Below the pieces are notes generated by a model. That model ran no database searches, was not told where the DNA came from, and worked only from the letters and a program-made list of their open reading frames with translations. This document shows positions 45,757 through 55,803 of a DNA stretch of 64,000 bases, one piece after another; position 1 is the first letter of the stretch, and each line of letters begins with the position of its first letter. The translations under genes were made by a program, and so were the position numbers. The stretch is from Parietaria judaica (lineage: Eukaryota; Streptophyta; Magnoliopsida; Rosales; Urticaceae). The stretch is from NCBI GenBank assembly GCA_954871525.1, contig OX940862.1, forward strand, positions 34,402,232 through 34,466,231, given 5' to 3'.

Positions 45757-47665
45757 TTACACTTAAGTCATATAAGAGATAATTGTCGATAATGAAAATT
45801 TAATAGTTTCCCACTTTCCTATTTTCCAATTCCAAGAGGCGCTTGTGTGAGCCTCATGTTTAATGACCTAAAGTTGGCAGTTGTGCGTGAATTAACAGTG
45901 GTGGTTTGATGCTCTTAGTCTAGCTTTCGTACACAAATCACAATGTAAAGCAAGGTTCTTAGATGCATTCGTGAATGAATTAACGATTGAGTTTAACTAT
46001 TAAACACTATTTTCTATATTGGTTGGGTTCTAGATTGATTCTTGGTCTTTGCACTTCCCCCTAGTAGCTCCACTTTCAATTCTCCCAATCTTCAGGAGAT
46101 GTAATGTTAAATTTCAAATTTACTTTTTCTTATTTGTTTCCCATTTAGCATTTGCTTGTTGTTCTTTTGACTTAGTTTCATTTCTTTTTTTTGGGATTGT
46201 TGTTTGCTTTTAAGAAACTACAACTCTATATATATGTATATAAAAAAAAGTGTGTACAGTTTCATTTTCAGCTTTTGTATCATTAACAAAAGTGTCATTA
46301 TTGGTCTTCGAGCGTTTTTTCGTCATTCTCATATTCTGGTCCTTAATCAAAAACCCCTTATACATATTTTGACGCTCAATATTTATCCGTAAACGCTATA
46401 AGTTCATTACCTAAAGAATATGAAAACCTGCAAAATGATAATGCGCTAGATAAGTGTACAAGAGAAGATAGAAACTCTCATCATCCCATTGACATTTTTT
46501 TTTTACACTTTGGCCACTAAGACTTTCTATACTCATTATGTATAAAAATGCTTGCTTCTCAAGTAGAATATGCTGTTCTTTTTCTTTTTTCCCCCCCTCA
46601 TAATTTATCAAGAGATAGCCACGTTGCTATGGTGTAACCAAAGTTCACAATAAGCATTCATCAATCATCATCAGTTGGTGTGAAGATTTGTTATCTCCAT
46701 TTGATACGGTTTAGAGAGAAGATATATTGTTTATACGGTACATACACCCACATGCAATAATGCATTTAGACGGCAAAAAGGGAGATGTTCATATTTCATA
46801 GAGCTCATGCGATGTAGAAAGGGTCAAGCGTAGAGACATGATTGGTCTTGGTGTCCCCACACAAACATTAAAAGTCGAATTGTGGGAGAGTGAAAGAGCG
46901 AGGAATATTAGGCCACTTTGATGAACCAAATAAAAAAGCTTATCCAAAACAGCTAAACACGTCGACTCTCACGCTTAAATAAGGACGTTCCTTTTTTGTG
47001 CGTCCCTTGTCGTTTTGCCTTTTATCCAAGTTTGCTTAACCCATGCCCACACTTACAAGCCAAAGCGTCACCCTTTCGTCTCTCAAGAGTTGGGCCAACT
47101 CTATGGCCAGCTTCTACCCATAGTCCTTTCACTTTATCTTATGCTCGAATTAGCCTCATCAATCCAATTTATAGACGTATACCTCCAATCCTTTATTTAT
47201 ACTAAATTAATGAGATATTTGCCGCAAGCGCATACCACGATGTCTCTTATAGTACGCAACATATTATAAATTTTGTGGAAATAAATTAGAAAAATAAAAA
47301 ATATCATACATTTTAAACTTGCAGAAATATTTTTTTTTTTTTTGGAGTTTTTGGCGTATTAAAAAGTAAAAAGTAAAATTACTAGCACGATTTTTATTTT
47401 TTGTAACTTTTTCCTTGAAAAAATAAATTTAAAAGCTGCCGCTTAAAGAAAAATATTTTTGGTGTTTTTTTGCTGCAAATAGTTGGCACATTTTTTCGTC
47501 GAACGTTATGCATCAAGGGTAAAAATGGTTTGAGCGCGAAGGAAAGAAAGCACAAAAATTTACATGAATCTCTCTTTTAACAAGGTGTTAACTCCACATT
47601 GATTTCACTATAACTTGGTTGAACTTTACTAATGTTCTCAAAATAATTATATGTTTATGAAAGAG
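45757..47665. other. Intergenic spacer
   Basis: No supported gene. ORFs of 60-85 codons at 46204, 46996 and 47015 look like chance. The stretch 46800-47260 is less AT-rich than its surroundings and could be a gene scrap, but nothing was recognised. Confidence 0.5.
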
Positions 47666-47668
47666 TTA

Positions 47669-48380
47669 GGTGGCGTTTTGTTAACTGGTTTGGGAAACCA
47701 GTTTGAGAGTTTAGTCTACCAACAAGTTTGGGAGTTTGATTTTCGAAACAATGTTTGGTTAATTTTTTGTTAATATATGGTTGAATATGAATGAAAAAAA
47801 TACAATAAAACACAGTTTATGTTACTAAAAAGAAAGTTTGTTTTATTTGAAAGTAATAATATTAATATTGTCTAAAAATATTTGCCATATAATACAAAAT
47901 TTATTCATATTTCATGACTCTAATTACATGTTTAAATAATGTAATATAAAGTAGTAAATATTCCATTCAAGAGTTTATATCATTGTAATTACGTTAATAT
48001 TTAATAATATACACAATTTAAGTATATTTGTTAATATAATAGTAATATCATTAAAATTTATTATTATATATAAAAATGATTTTAATAATTTATTATATAA
48101 GTTACTTTCATAGTTAATATCTTATTATAAATAGTACAATAATATTATAGAACGATAATATATTATTATTGTTTTATTTTGTACTATTGAGATGAAGACC
48201 AAAGACAGAAAACAACTTCAAGTCGTTTTTTGTTTTCCTTCATTAAAATTTCAGTGGTCTGCAAGACCGGTCTCAGAAAACAGAGACAACTGGCAACCAA
48301 ACTTGGTCTGCGAAACCAATATGAAACTGTTTGAAACCCAAACCAGAAACTGGTCTCGGAGATCATAACCAAACGCCCTC
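47669..48380. mobile_element. PIF/Harbinger-like (Tourist-type) element (712 bp)
   Basis: Ends GGTGGCGTTTTGTTAACTGG and ATAACCAAACGCCCTC form imperfect terminal inverted repeats, with TTA duplicated on each side (47666-47668, 48381-48383). Inner arms with ACTGGTTTGGGAAACCAG and CTGGTCTC motifs are also inverted. No transposase. Confidence 0.75.
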
Positions 48381-48383
48381 TTA

Positions 48384-48783
48384 GGGATTTCCAAAAGAGA
48401 TGAAGATGTCTCAAAATCGAGAATATTCTTTTAGGTGAGTTTCCTCCATCCAAATGATATTTAGGCGGTCTTTTCAAATTCAAGGTAATTTTTGCTTTAT
48501 TTTTTCTCGTGCGAGGGCCCAGACACGTTACTCTCCTGTCAATGTCCCTTGTACATAGAAGGAGCTTAGTTTCACATGAATAGTGGCATGCACAATTGTC
48601 ATATTGGTTAGACTTGCCATATACTTCGTCCCATTAGCATGGAGTCTTGGGAGCATGGTCCATAGTCGAACGATGGGTTTATCCATACCATGTAACCGAT
48701 ACGCGTAAATCCGAAAATGTGCCAGTATATTAATACTATTCACAAATTACCCATTTACAATTGTCAAGATAAAATAAATGGAT
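48384..48783. other. Spacer
   Basis: No supported gene. A 71-codon minus ORF at 48528-48743 is not recognised. Confidence 0.5.
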
Positions 48784-48791
48784 GTATACAA

Positions 48792-49277
48792 CAAGGTTCG
48801 ACTTTTTTACGATTATCTTCGATAATCTTCGATTATCCGTCTTACCGATAGCTATCAGTAAGAAGACCATGCCAGAACTTTTCCATGATTTTTGTTGAAA
48901 ATCGGCAAATATCTTGAAAAATAACAAAAATATGGTACTTTTCAATAAATTTTGTATTTTTCGATGATTTTATTTTGAATATATACATATGTGAGAGTTG
49001 AGACTATATTTTGTTTATCTGTGTTTGAGTATGAAATTATTTTATTTTTGACATTTTAATATTTTATCAATATTCTAAACTTAGTAAATATAAGCTAAAA
49101 ATATATTTTATAAATTTTTTATCAAAAAGTATCGATAATCCGTCGATAATCATCAAAATGTGTCAGTAATCAGCAAGCTACAGTATTATATGTTTTCCGT
49201 CGGTTAATCGATAAGCTATCGAAGCATCATCGAAAACGACAAGCGATTTATCGGCAAATTCGGTAAGTTGAACCTGG
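48792..49277. mobile_element. hAT-type miniature element, CAAGGT family (486 bp)
   Basis: Ends CAAGGTTCGACTT and AAGTTGAACCTGG; identical 8-bp duplications GTATACAA flank it (48784-48791, 49278-49285). Subterminal CGATAATC/GATTATCG-type motifs repeat. It is the intact small relative of the element split at 3567-18574. Confidence 0.9.
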
Positions 49278-49395
49278 GTATACAACTATACATTGAGGCT
49301 ACAAGTATATGATTAGAGAATATAAGGACCAAACTGAAATTTAATCGAAAAGTCAGGGGCCTTATGAAAAACTCGGCATCAAACGTCCTATCAAT

Positions 49396-50739
49396 TAGAG
49401 CTGTTTCTCGCGACGTCGCGACTCGTCGCGACGAGAATCGCCAAAGTCGCGAGATCCGGCGTCGCGACGAGTCGCGATTGGCGGCGTCGCGAGAAATCGC
49501 GACCAGCGCGAGATGTTTGGATTTCTTTGATTTTTCTACTTTGTGGCATATGTAACTAGTTTTTTCCAGTGTTAAACTTAGTTAGTTTTTACCCGAATTT
49601 TATTATCAAACTTTATCAATAATTTCAAAACTATATATACATATTTTTATTATTTATAATAATTATTTGTAATTAATTTATTTCAAAATTAATATTTAAA
49701 TATGTTATAATTATTATTTTGTAACATATTAATAAGTTTGATTTATATGTTCGTTTTTAATTTGTAACATATGTTAATAAATATTAATTTGTAACATATT
49801 AATAATTTGAACAAATTTAATCAACAAATATATAATTAAATACGATAAGACGAGATATTAAAAAAAAAGAAGTTGTATTATTCATTGTGAATATTACAAT
49901 AAGGTGGAAGAGAGCTGTAAATATTCAGTGTAAATATTACAAGATGCCTCACTAAAACCTCTCTTGTAAAACCCTCCTTAGGGACATAAAACCAAGAGAG
50001 GAAAGAGCACATCATTACTCGGGGAACATTGCGTTGAATCTTTCCGTCATTATCTCCAGATCGCTTGGCTCGGAGCGTTCGGCAATCACAGGGGGGTTGA
50101 ACAACAAATCATTCAACACCACAATCTGCTCGACGTGTGTGTTGGTGGTTGACGCCCGCCGGTCGTTGATGAGATATTGAGCCGTGCTAAAAACGCTCTC
50201 CGAAGCAACGCTGGAAATGGGGATGGACAGTATAGAGTTGAGAGAATTGAGAGCTTTAGAGGGAAAAAACTTAGAGAGTTGAGAGAATTTGAGAGAGAGT
50301 TGGAAGATTGTTGGTGAGGAAATGAGGGTGGGAGAGGTGGTATTTATAGGATTTGAGGAGAGAGTTGGGTGGGTGAATAATTATTGAGGTGGGTGAAGTG
50401 GGTGAATAAAGTTGGGTGAAAAATATTGAAATTTGAAATTTTTGGGTTGGAATTCGAGTAAAGTGGGTAAAAATTGTGGTTGGGTAATTAATTTCGGGTA
50501 AAATTCGGTTGAAGAGTGGGAATTAATGCCACAAAGAAAAAACACCACGCGGATCGCTGACGTGGCGCGTTGTGGGCCGTCGATCGTCTCACGCGGATCA
50601 CCATCTCTCACGTCGCGACGAACTGCCAAAGTCGCGACGAGTCGCGATTTTCACCCCGTAATCGCGACGAGTCGCGATGGCCCCGAATTCGTCGCGACGA
50701 GTCGCGATGGCCCCTTAAACGTCGTGACTCGCAGCTCTA
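49396..50739 (-). mobile_element. hAT deletion derivative (1,344 bp)
   Basis: Ends TAGAGCTGTTTCTCGCGACG and CGTCGTGACTCGCAGCTCTA are terminal inverted repeats flanked by 8-bp duplications CTATCAAT (49388-49395, 50740-50747). Both subterminal zones are packed with the palindrome-like CGCGACGAGTCGCGA (at least five copies within 49410-49510 and 50605-50710). A transposase C-terminus remains on the minus strand at 50015-50228. Most of the transposase gene is missing, so it would need a helper. Confidence 0.9.
50015..50228 (-). pseudogene. hAT transposase C-terminal dimerisation domain, remnant
   Basis: The minus strand reads ISSVASESVFSTAQYLINDR, then a Glu-Gln/Leu-rich helix (HVEQIVVLNDLLF) and a tail to TAA at 50015-50017, about 70 residues. 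The ASES.FS...R pattern is the hAT dimerisation domain (Dimer_Tnp_hAT), which pairs transposase subunits. The catalytic region is absent. The tail beyond the domain appears intact, so this is a natural C-terminus. Confidence 0.8.
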
Positions 50740-50747
50740 CTATCAAT

Positions 50748-51129
50748 AGCTTCGAGAAAACGACATGAGTGAGCAAGCAGACAAACAAACGAAACCAATC
50801 TTTTGCCACGTCATCCGCATCAACTATTCTCTTCATATCCTGGATAAAATTGTCATTAACCTGAGGGCCGTCAAAAACCCTTGGATTACTGCTCGTGACA
50901 AATGGACAGTTCAGATTGCGCTCATGGAAATCAACACGTGATGACACGAATTATTCGCCGCCTCGCTCACACTCACAATGTGCATTTGCCGCGTTACACA
51001 CGTCGTCGTTTCTTTTGTGCAACAAATAAAGCAAATAAAAAATTAATTACAGAAAATCACTTTCTCTATTAATTAATAAATAAATTAATTAATTAATCTG
51101 ATTCGCATATCCTTATCAGTACTTATCAA
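50748..51129 (-). other. Original 3' flank of the DUF506 gene
   Basis: Sequence between the hAT derivative and the copia element. Because copia split the DUF506 gene at its 3' end, 51129 downward is the gene's former 3' UTR/downstream DNA. A minus-strand frame at 50750-50947 (98 codons with its run into the hAT element) is not recognised. No poly(A) signal was assigned. Confidence 0.5.
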
Positions 51130-51139
51130 TCATCTTGTA
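51130..51139 (-). pseudogene. Severed last codons and stop of the DUF506 gene
   Basis: On the minus strand, after the TSD copy GTTCG (51144-51140), the sequence reads T ACA AGA TGA. Placed after the gene's ...GCG TTT GTT CG it gives Arg-Thr-Arg-stop, the probable original C-terminus. The copia element now separates it from the gene by 4.66 kb. Confidence 0.75.
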
Positions 51140-51144
51140 CGAAC

Positions 51145-51273
51145 TGTGAGAGAGAAGAGAGAAACTGTCGATGTATTTAGAATAATGGCAATAATACAAT
51201 AATGTTTAAGTTATACTAAAGAAAAGGACTAAATAACAAATAGGAGAAAACATAGGGACTTTAAATGCTAATA
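51145..51273 (-). repeat. 3' LTR of the copia element
   Basis: 129 bp. The purine-rich minus-strand stretch GAGTTTGAGAGGCGG just upstream (51274-51288) is the likely polypurine tract. Confidence 0.9.
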
Positions 51274-51286
51274 CCGCCTCTCAAAC

Positions 51287-54200
51287 TCACGATGCTACAG
51301 CAACAAGCATTGAGAGTTTGCTAACTAAAAAACGAAAACGAGAAGATGAAAGCGCCTTGGTGAAAAGATCGGCAATTTGAACCGATGAAGATACAAAAGG
51401 CAATGTGATGTTGTTACATTGAAAGTGATGTCTGACCACATGACAATCAATCTCAATGTGTTTCGTACGTTCGTGAAACACCGCATTCCTTGCAATCTGA
51501 ATGGCACTCTTATTGTCGCAAAACAACGGAGTGGGCTGAGGAGAGCTAACACCCATATCTGCAAGTAACCATCGCAACCAAACAATCTCACATGTCGTAG
51601 ATGCCATGGCTCGATACTCCGCTTCTGTGGACGACCGAGAGATAACATCTTGTTTCTTGCTCTTCCACGATATAAGAGAATCGCCTAGGAAAATACAGAA
51701 ACCCGTGGTTGACTTGCGATCAGTGGGATCGCCAGCCCAGTCAGCATCGGTATACGCACGAAGACCCAATGAAGAGCTCGACAATAGGAGTAGGCTTTGA
51801 AATTGAGTTCCTCGAAGAAACCGAAGAATACGAAGAACAGCGCTCCAATGAACTGTAGTAGGAGCCACAACAAACTGACTAACCACATGAACGGCATGAG
51901 CAATATCGGGACGCGTAATAGTTAGGTAAACCAAACTACCAACAATGGCACGATACAAAGCAGGATCCGGTAAAGCTACTCCATCAGTCAAAGCATATCG
52001 AGCGTTGGTTTCAATTGGAGTATCCACCACTTTGTTGTCTGTAAGCTGTGCACGCTCAAATATATCAGCAATATACTTTGACTGAGATAAGATATATCCT
52101 TTCGGAGATGAAGCAACCTCGATTCCCAGAAAGTACCGTAGCATTCCCAAATCCTTCATAGCAAAGCAGCGAGCTAACTTTATCTTGAGACATTCAATCT
52201 CATCGTCATCATCACCAGTAATAATCATATCATCAACGTACAAAGAGAGAAGAATACGACCTTTTCCGGTGCACTTAATGAATAAAGCATAATCATGGTG
52301 ACTACAAGAGAAGCCAAGTGATGTGATCACGGTAGAGAACTTCTCAAACCAAGCACGAGGTGCCTGCTTGAGACCGTAGAGGGCTTTCCGAAGCTTGCAA
52401 ACTTCACCAACCTTGTGAGTGACACCGGGAGGCGGATCCATATAAACTTCTTCGTGGAGATCACCGTTGAGAAAAGCATTTTTCACGTCCATCTGAGAGA
52501 TTTTCCACCCACGAACAGAAGCAACAGCGATGAGAGTTCTAATTGTAGTCATTTTGGCAACCGGAGCAAATGTCTCTTCGTAATCCATGCCATATTGCTG
52601 AGAAAACCCCCTAGCAACGAGTCGAGCTTTGTATCTTTCAACGGATCCATCGGACTTAGTTTTGATCTTGTAAACCCATCGGGAACCAATTGTGCGTTTT
52701 CCCGGTGGTAACAAAACCAAATCCCAAGTACGTGTTTGACGCAGTGCCAAAAGTTCCTCATCCATAGCATTCTGCCAAAGAGGGTCAAGAACAGCTTCCC
52801 GATAGGACGAGGGCTCAGAAATTTTATGAATAGATGTTAGGAAAGACACAAAGGAACTAGAGTAACATGAATATGAAAAATCTGGGAGTTTAGTGGACTT
52901 ACGGACCCTACTCGATGAGCGAGGTGGAGGATCCACATTCTCTAGAGCTGATTGCGAGACCACTGGTTGAGGAGGCGAATATGTGGCGGGAACAATAGTA
53001 CCTGAGTTTGTTGCCTCATCACATGGAGCAACAGGAGGCTCGAGATGATCTTCATCAGTATCAAAAGGATCAATACTGACTAGATCTGATTTTGTCATAT
53101 TATGGGAATTTTCTGGAACCGAAAAGTATGGAATATGTTCAAGGAAGAATACATGACGAGAGACATACAATTTTTGACCAATGGGATCAAAGCAACGATA
53201 TCCTTTTTGACCAATCCCATAACCCAAGAAAACACACAACACAGATCGAGAAGTCAATTTACTACGCTCAACACTAGGGCGTAGCACAAAACAAGCTGAC
53301 CCAAAGACACGTAATGCGGAATAATCAGGAGACTGACAATGAATCTTTTCAAAAGGTGACAAACCTGAGTTATGTGAAGTAGGAATTCTATTTATCAGAT
53401 AAACGGAGGTCTGAACAGCTTCTCCCCAAAACACAGCTGGAACCTGAGATGATAAAAGAAGTGATCGAGCAGTTTCAATGATATGACGATGTTTTCGTTC
53501 TGCTACACCATTTTGTTGAGGGGTATCGGTACATGAACTCTGATGAAGAGTTCCGTCAGAGCTAAGTAACCTGGAAAAATCATGAGATGTGTATTCCCCT
53601 CCTAAATCACAGCGGAAACATTTTATGACTGACGAATATTGGGTTTTGACAAGAGCTCGAAACATATAAAATATATTCAGAAATTCAGAACGACGTTTCA
53701 TAAGGTAAACCCAAGTGTAACGAGTGTAGTCATCAACGAAAGATACATAATAACGGGAACCCCCTTTTGTGGGCAAAGAGGAGGGTCCCCATACATCAGA
53801 GTGAATGAGATCAAAAGGTGCAGTTGATTGAGATAAACTTCTAGGAAATGGTAATGCCGAAAATTTAGCAAGTTTACAACCACTACAATCAGACACATCA
53901 TGAGTTTTCAAATTACCCAACACACCCGTAGAAACTAAAAACTTTAAACGAGATCCCGAAACATGACCCAAACGAGAATGCCATAAGTAAAAATCAGAAG
54001 AAGAACGACTCAACCGAAAAGATGACAAATCGACACTAGAAGCGGCAACACTCTCGGGCACTTTAAGTTCATCCACCACATACAGACCTCCTTCCCTATG
54101 GCCTGTCCCAATCAGCTTCTGAGCATGTGGATCCTGTACAAAACAATGAGATTTAGTGAAGATGACAAAATAGTCAAAGTCGCACAATTTACCAACCGAA

Positions 54201-55432
54201 GCAAGATTCAAAGTGAGATTCGGAATATAGTAAGCATGCGGAAGGTTTAGGTGGGGTGTACGGATAGGACCAACACCGACCAATGGCATATGATTACCAT
54301 TAGCCGTTGTTATGGATACGGATGAATTTGGAGACAACGAAGAAAAACATGATTTCTCAGGGGACATATGATCAGTAGCACCAGAATCAAGAACCCAAGT
54401 GGGAGAAGATATACCTGAAGGACCAGAGATTTTGAGAGAGGACAAACCGACAGGGGAAGCAGCGGATAAGGCTTGAGGTTGCGAGGCGAGAAACTTTTGG
54501 AATTGCTCAATCAACGATGGATCTGATGTAGACACTTCAGCACTACTCGTTTGAAAAGCTTGATTAGTAGCTTTCCATGGAGGCTTCTGAGATACCGACG
54601 ACGTGCGTCGATGCGGCTGTTTTCCTTTATTGACCAATAAAGGACATTGTCCCTTCCAATGCCCTTTTTGCTTACAAAACGCACATTCATCTATGCCCAC
54701 ACGAGTATTTGAGCGACTCAGATGGTTACTAGATGAACTCTGAGGGGAAGCAGCAAAAACAGATGGAACAGCCGTTGAAGAAGTCTGTTTGTCAGTGCGA
54801 GTCTTCAGCCGAATCTCTTCTGCCATCAATTCATTCACAACGGAGTCAACCGAAGGCAAAGGGCTCCGGTGTAAAACGGACCCGCGTAGAGCTTCGTAGT
54901 CATCTCGAAGCGCCATCAAGAACTGAACAAGACGTTGTTCCTCTCTGAATTGGATGTAAGGCTCCACTGAACGTAAATTGGCGGGTTCGATCTGAGCCAA
55001 CTCATCCCATAAAGCAGACATAGCATAGTAGAATTCCTGGATCGACGAATCATCTTGCTTGAGAGCCCGAATGTCAGTTTCCAATTGATAGCGTCGAGCA
55101 AAATTAGACTGAGTATACAATCTCTCAAGATGCTCCCAAACAAGCTTTGCGGTCTCAAATTTTGCCAATTGAACGCCTATCGAATGAGTCACAGAATTGT
55201 TTATCCATGTGATGATTTTCGAATTGTCGGCTTCCCAAATCTCCAGTTGCGCGTCATAAGAATCATTCGACTTGTCAGTGGGCGGCAATTTAGTACCCGA
55301 AATATACCCCCACATAGATTTCCCCTTCAGAAAGTTCTTCATCACGTAACTCCAATACGAATAGTTCTTTCCATCTAACTGTGCGCTAATCGACTGAAGC
55401 GAATCATCCTTTCGACTAGCCATGACGAACAA
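51287..55432 (-). CDS. gag-pol: Copia gag-pol polyprotein, intact
   Basis: 1,381 codons without a break; the likely start is the internal Met of MASRKDD at 55423. Domains in order: copia-type gag (LDGKNYSYWSYVMKNFLKG) to ~residue 240; CCHC zinc knuckle CAFCKQKGHWKGQC (~250); aspartic protease WVLDSGATDHM (~350); integrase with zinc motif HSRLGH...CSGC (~480-520) and core FDLIHSDVWGPS / TPQQNGVAERKHRH (~545-640); reverse transcriptase with WVYKIKTKSDG (~920), FLNGDL and catalytic LYVDDMIITGDD (~1066); RNase H with TDADWAGD and STEAEYRAM (~1230-1270). Integrase before RT is the copia order. The protein makes the particle, copies RNA to DNA and integrates it. All catalytic residues checked are present. 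Confidence 0.95.
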   Translation of the reverse strand: MFVMASRKDDSLQSISAQLDGKNYSYWSYVMKNFLKGKSMWGYISGTKLPPTDKSNDSYDAQLEIWEADNSKIITWINNSVTHSIGVQLAKFETAKLVWEHLERLYTQSNFARRYQLETDIRALKQDDSSIQEFYYAMSALWDELAQIEPANLRSVEPYIQFREEQRLVQFLMALRDDYEALRGSVLHRSPLPSVDSVVNELMAEEIRLKTRTDKQTSSTAVPSVFAASPQSSSSNHLSRSNTRVGIDECAFCKQKGHWKGQCPLLVNKGKQPHRRTSSVSQKPPWKATNQAFQTSSAEVSTSDPSLIEQFQKFLASQPQALSAASPVGLSSLKISGPSGISSPTWVLDSGATDHMSPEKSCFSSLSPNSSVSITTANGNHMPLVGVGPIRTPHLNLPHAYYIPNLTLNLASVGKLCDFDYFVIFTKSHCFVQDPHAQKLIGTGHREGGLYVVDELKVPESVAASSVDLSSFRLSRSSSDFYLWHSRLGHVSGSRLKFLVSTGVLGNLKTHDVSDCSGCKLAKFSALPFPRSLSQSTAPFDLIHSDVWGPSSLPTKGGSRYYVSFVDDYTRYTWVYLMKRRSEFLNIFYMFRALVKTQYSSVIKCFRCDLGGEYTSHDFSRLLSSDGTLHQSSCTDTPQQNGVAERKHRHIIETARSLLLSSQVPAVFWGEAVQTSVYLINRIPTSHNSGLSPFEKIHCQSPDYSALRVFGSACFVLRPSVERSKLTSRSVLCVFLGYGIGQKGYRCFDPIGQKLYVSRHVFFLEHIPYFSVPENSHNMTKSDLVSIDPFDTDEDHLEPPVAPCDEATNSGTIVPATYSPPQPVVSQSALENVDPPPRSSSRVRKSTKLPDFSYSCYSSSFVSFLTSIHKISEPSSYREAVLDPLWQNAMDEELLALRQTRTWDLVLLPPGKRTIGSRWVYKIKTKSDGSVERYKARLVARGFSQQYGMDYEETFAPVAKMTTIRTLIAVASVRGWKISQMDVKNAFLNGDLHEEVYMDPPPGVTHKVGEVCKLRKALYGLKQAPRAWFEKFSTVITSLGFSCSHHDYALFIKCTGKGRILLSLYVDDMIITGDDDDEIECLKIKLARCFAMKDLGMLRYFLGIEVASSPKGYILSQSKYIADIFERAQLTDNKVVDTPIETNARYALTDGVALPDPALYRAIVGSLVYLTITRPDIAHAVHVVSQFVVAPTTVHWSAVLRILRFLRGTQFQSLLLLSSSSLGLRAYTDADWAGDPTDRKSTTGFCIFLGDSLISWKSKKQDVISRSSTEAEYRAMASTTCEIVWLRWLLADMGVSSPQPTPLFCDNKSAIQIARNAVFHERTKHIEIDCHVVRHHFQCNNITLPFVSSSVQIADLFTKALSSSRFRFLVSKLSMLVAVAS

Positions 55433-55540
55433 GTACCAAACAAACCAAATCCAAACAACAAATTGACCAATCTAACAAAAGCCCCAAATTCCACAAACCC
55501 TAGGCATCAAAATCACAGAAATCGAAGCACCAGATTGCAT

Positions 55541-55640
55541 ACCAAATTCGCGATGAACAGTGCTATGAACAGTACCGAGCAGTGCGATGAACAGTGCCGA
55601 ACAGTGCGATGAACAGTGCGCGATGAACAGTACACAGATT
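55541..55640. repeat. CAGTGCGATGAA tandem repeats in the copia leader
   Basis: Five or six imperfect copies of GCGATGAACAGT between the primer site and the gag start. On the element strand they read ACTGTTCATCGC, an untranslated leader minisatellite. Confidence 0.8.
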
Positions 55641-55659
55641 CAATCTTCCTCAAGATTCA

Positions 55660-55673
55660 TGGCTCTGATACCA
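55660..55673 (-). other. Primer-binding site of the copia element
   Basis: The plus strand reads GGCTCTGATACCA, so the minus strand reads TGGTATCAGAGCC, complementary to initiator Met tRNA, directly next to the 5' LTR. Confidence 0.92.
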
Positions 55674-55803
55674 TGTGAGAGAGAGAAGAGAGAAACTGTG
55701 ATGTATTTGGAATAATGGCAATAATACAATAATGTTTAGGTTATACTAAAGAAAAGGACTAAATAACAAATAGGAGAAAACATAGGGACTTTAAATGCTA
55801 ATA
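55674..55803 (-). repeat. 5' LTR of the copia element
   Basis: 130 bp, matching 51145-51273 apart from a GA gain, a missing C and two substitutions. Its outermost bases now supply the last codons of the DUF506 reading frame. Confidence 0.92.

Larger units (their letters stand above)
51145..55803 (-). mobile_element. Complete Ty1/copia retrotransposon (4,659 bp)
   Basis: Minus-strand element with short LTRs (51145-51273 and 55674-55803), a Met-tRNA primer site next to the 5' LTR (55660-55673), one uninterrupted polyprotein frame and 5-bp duplications CGAAC (51140-51144, 55804-55808). LTR tips are TGTGAG...GCTAATA on the plus strand. The two LTRs differ by about two substitutions and two small indels. 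Everything needed for an autonomous element seems present. It is inserted in the 3' end of the DUF506 coding region in the same orientation. Confidence 0.95.
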
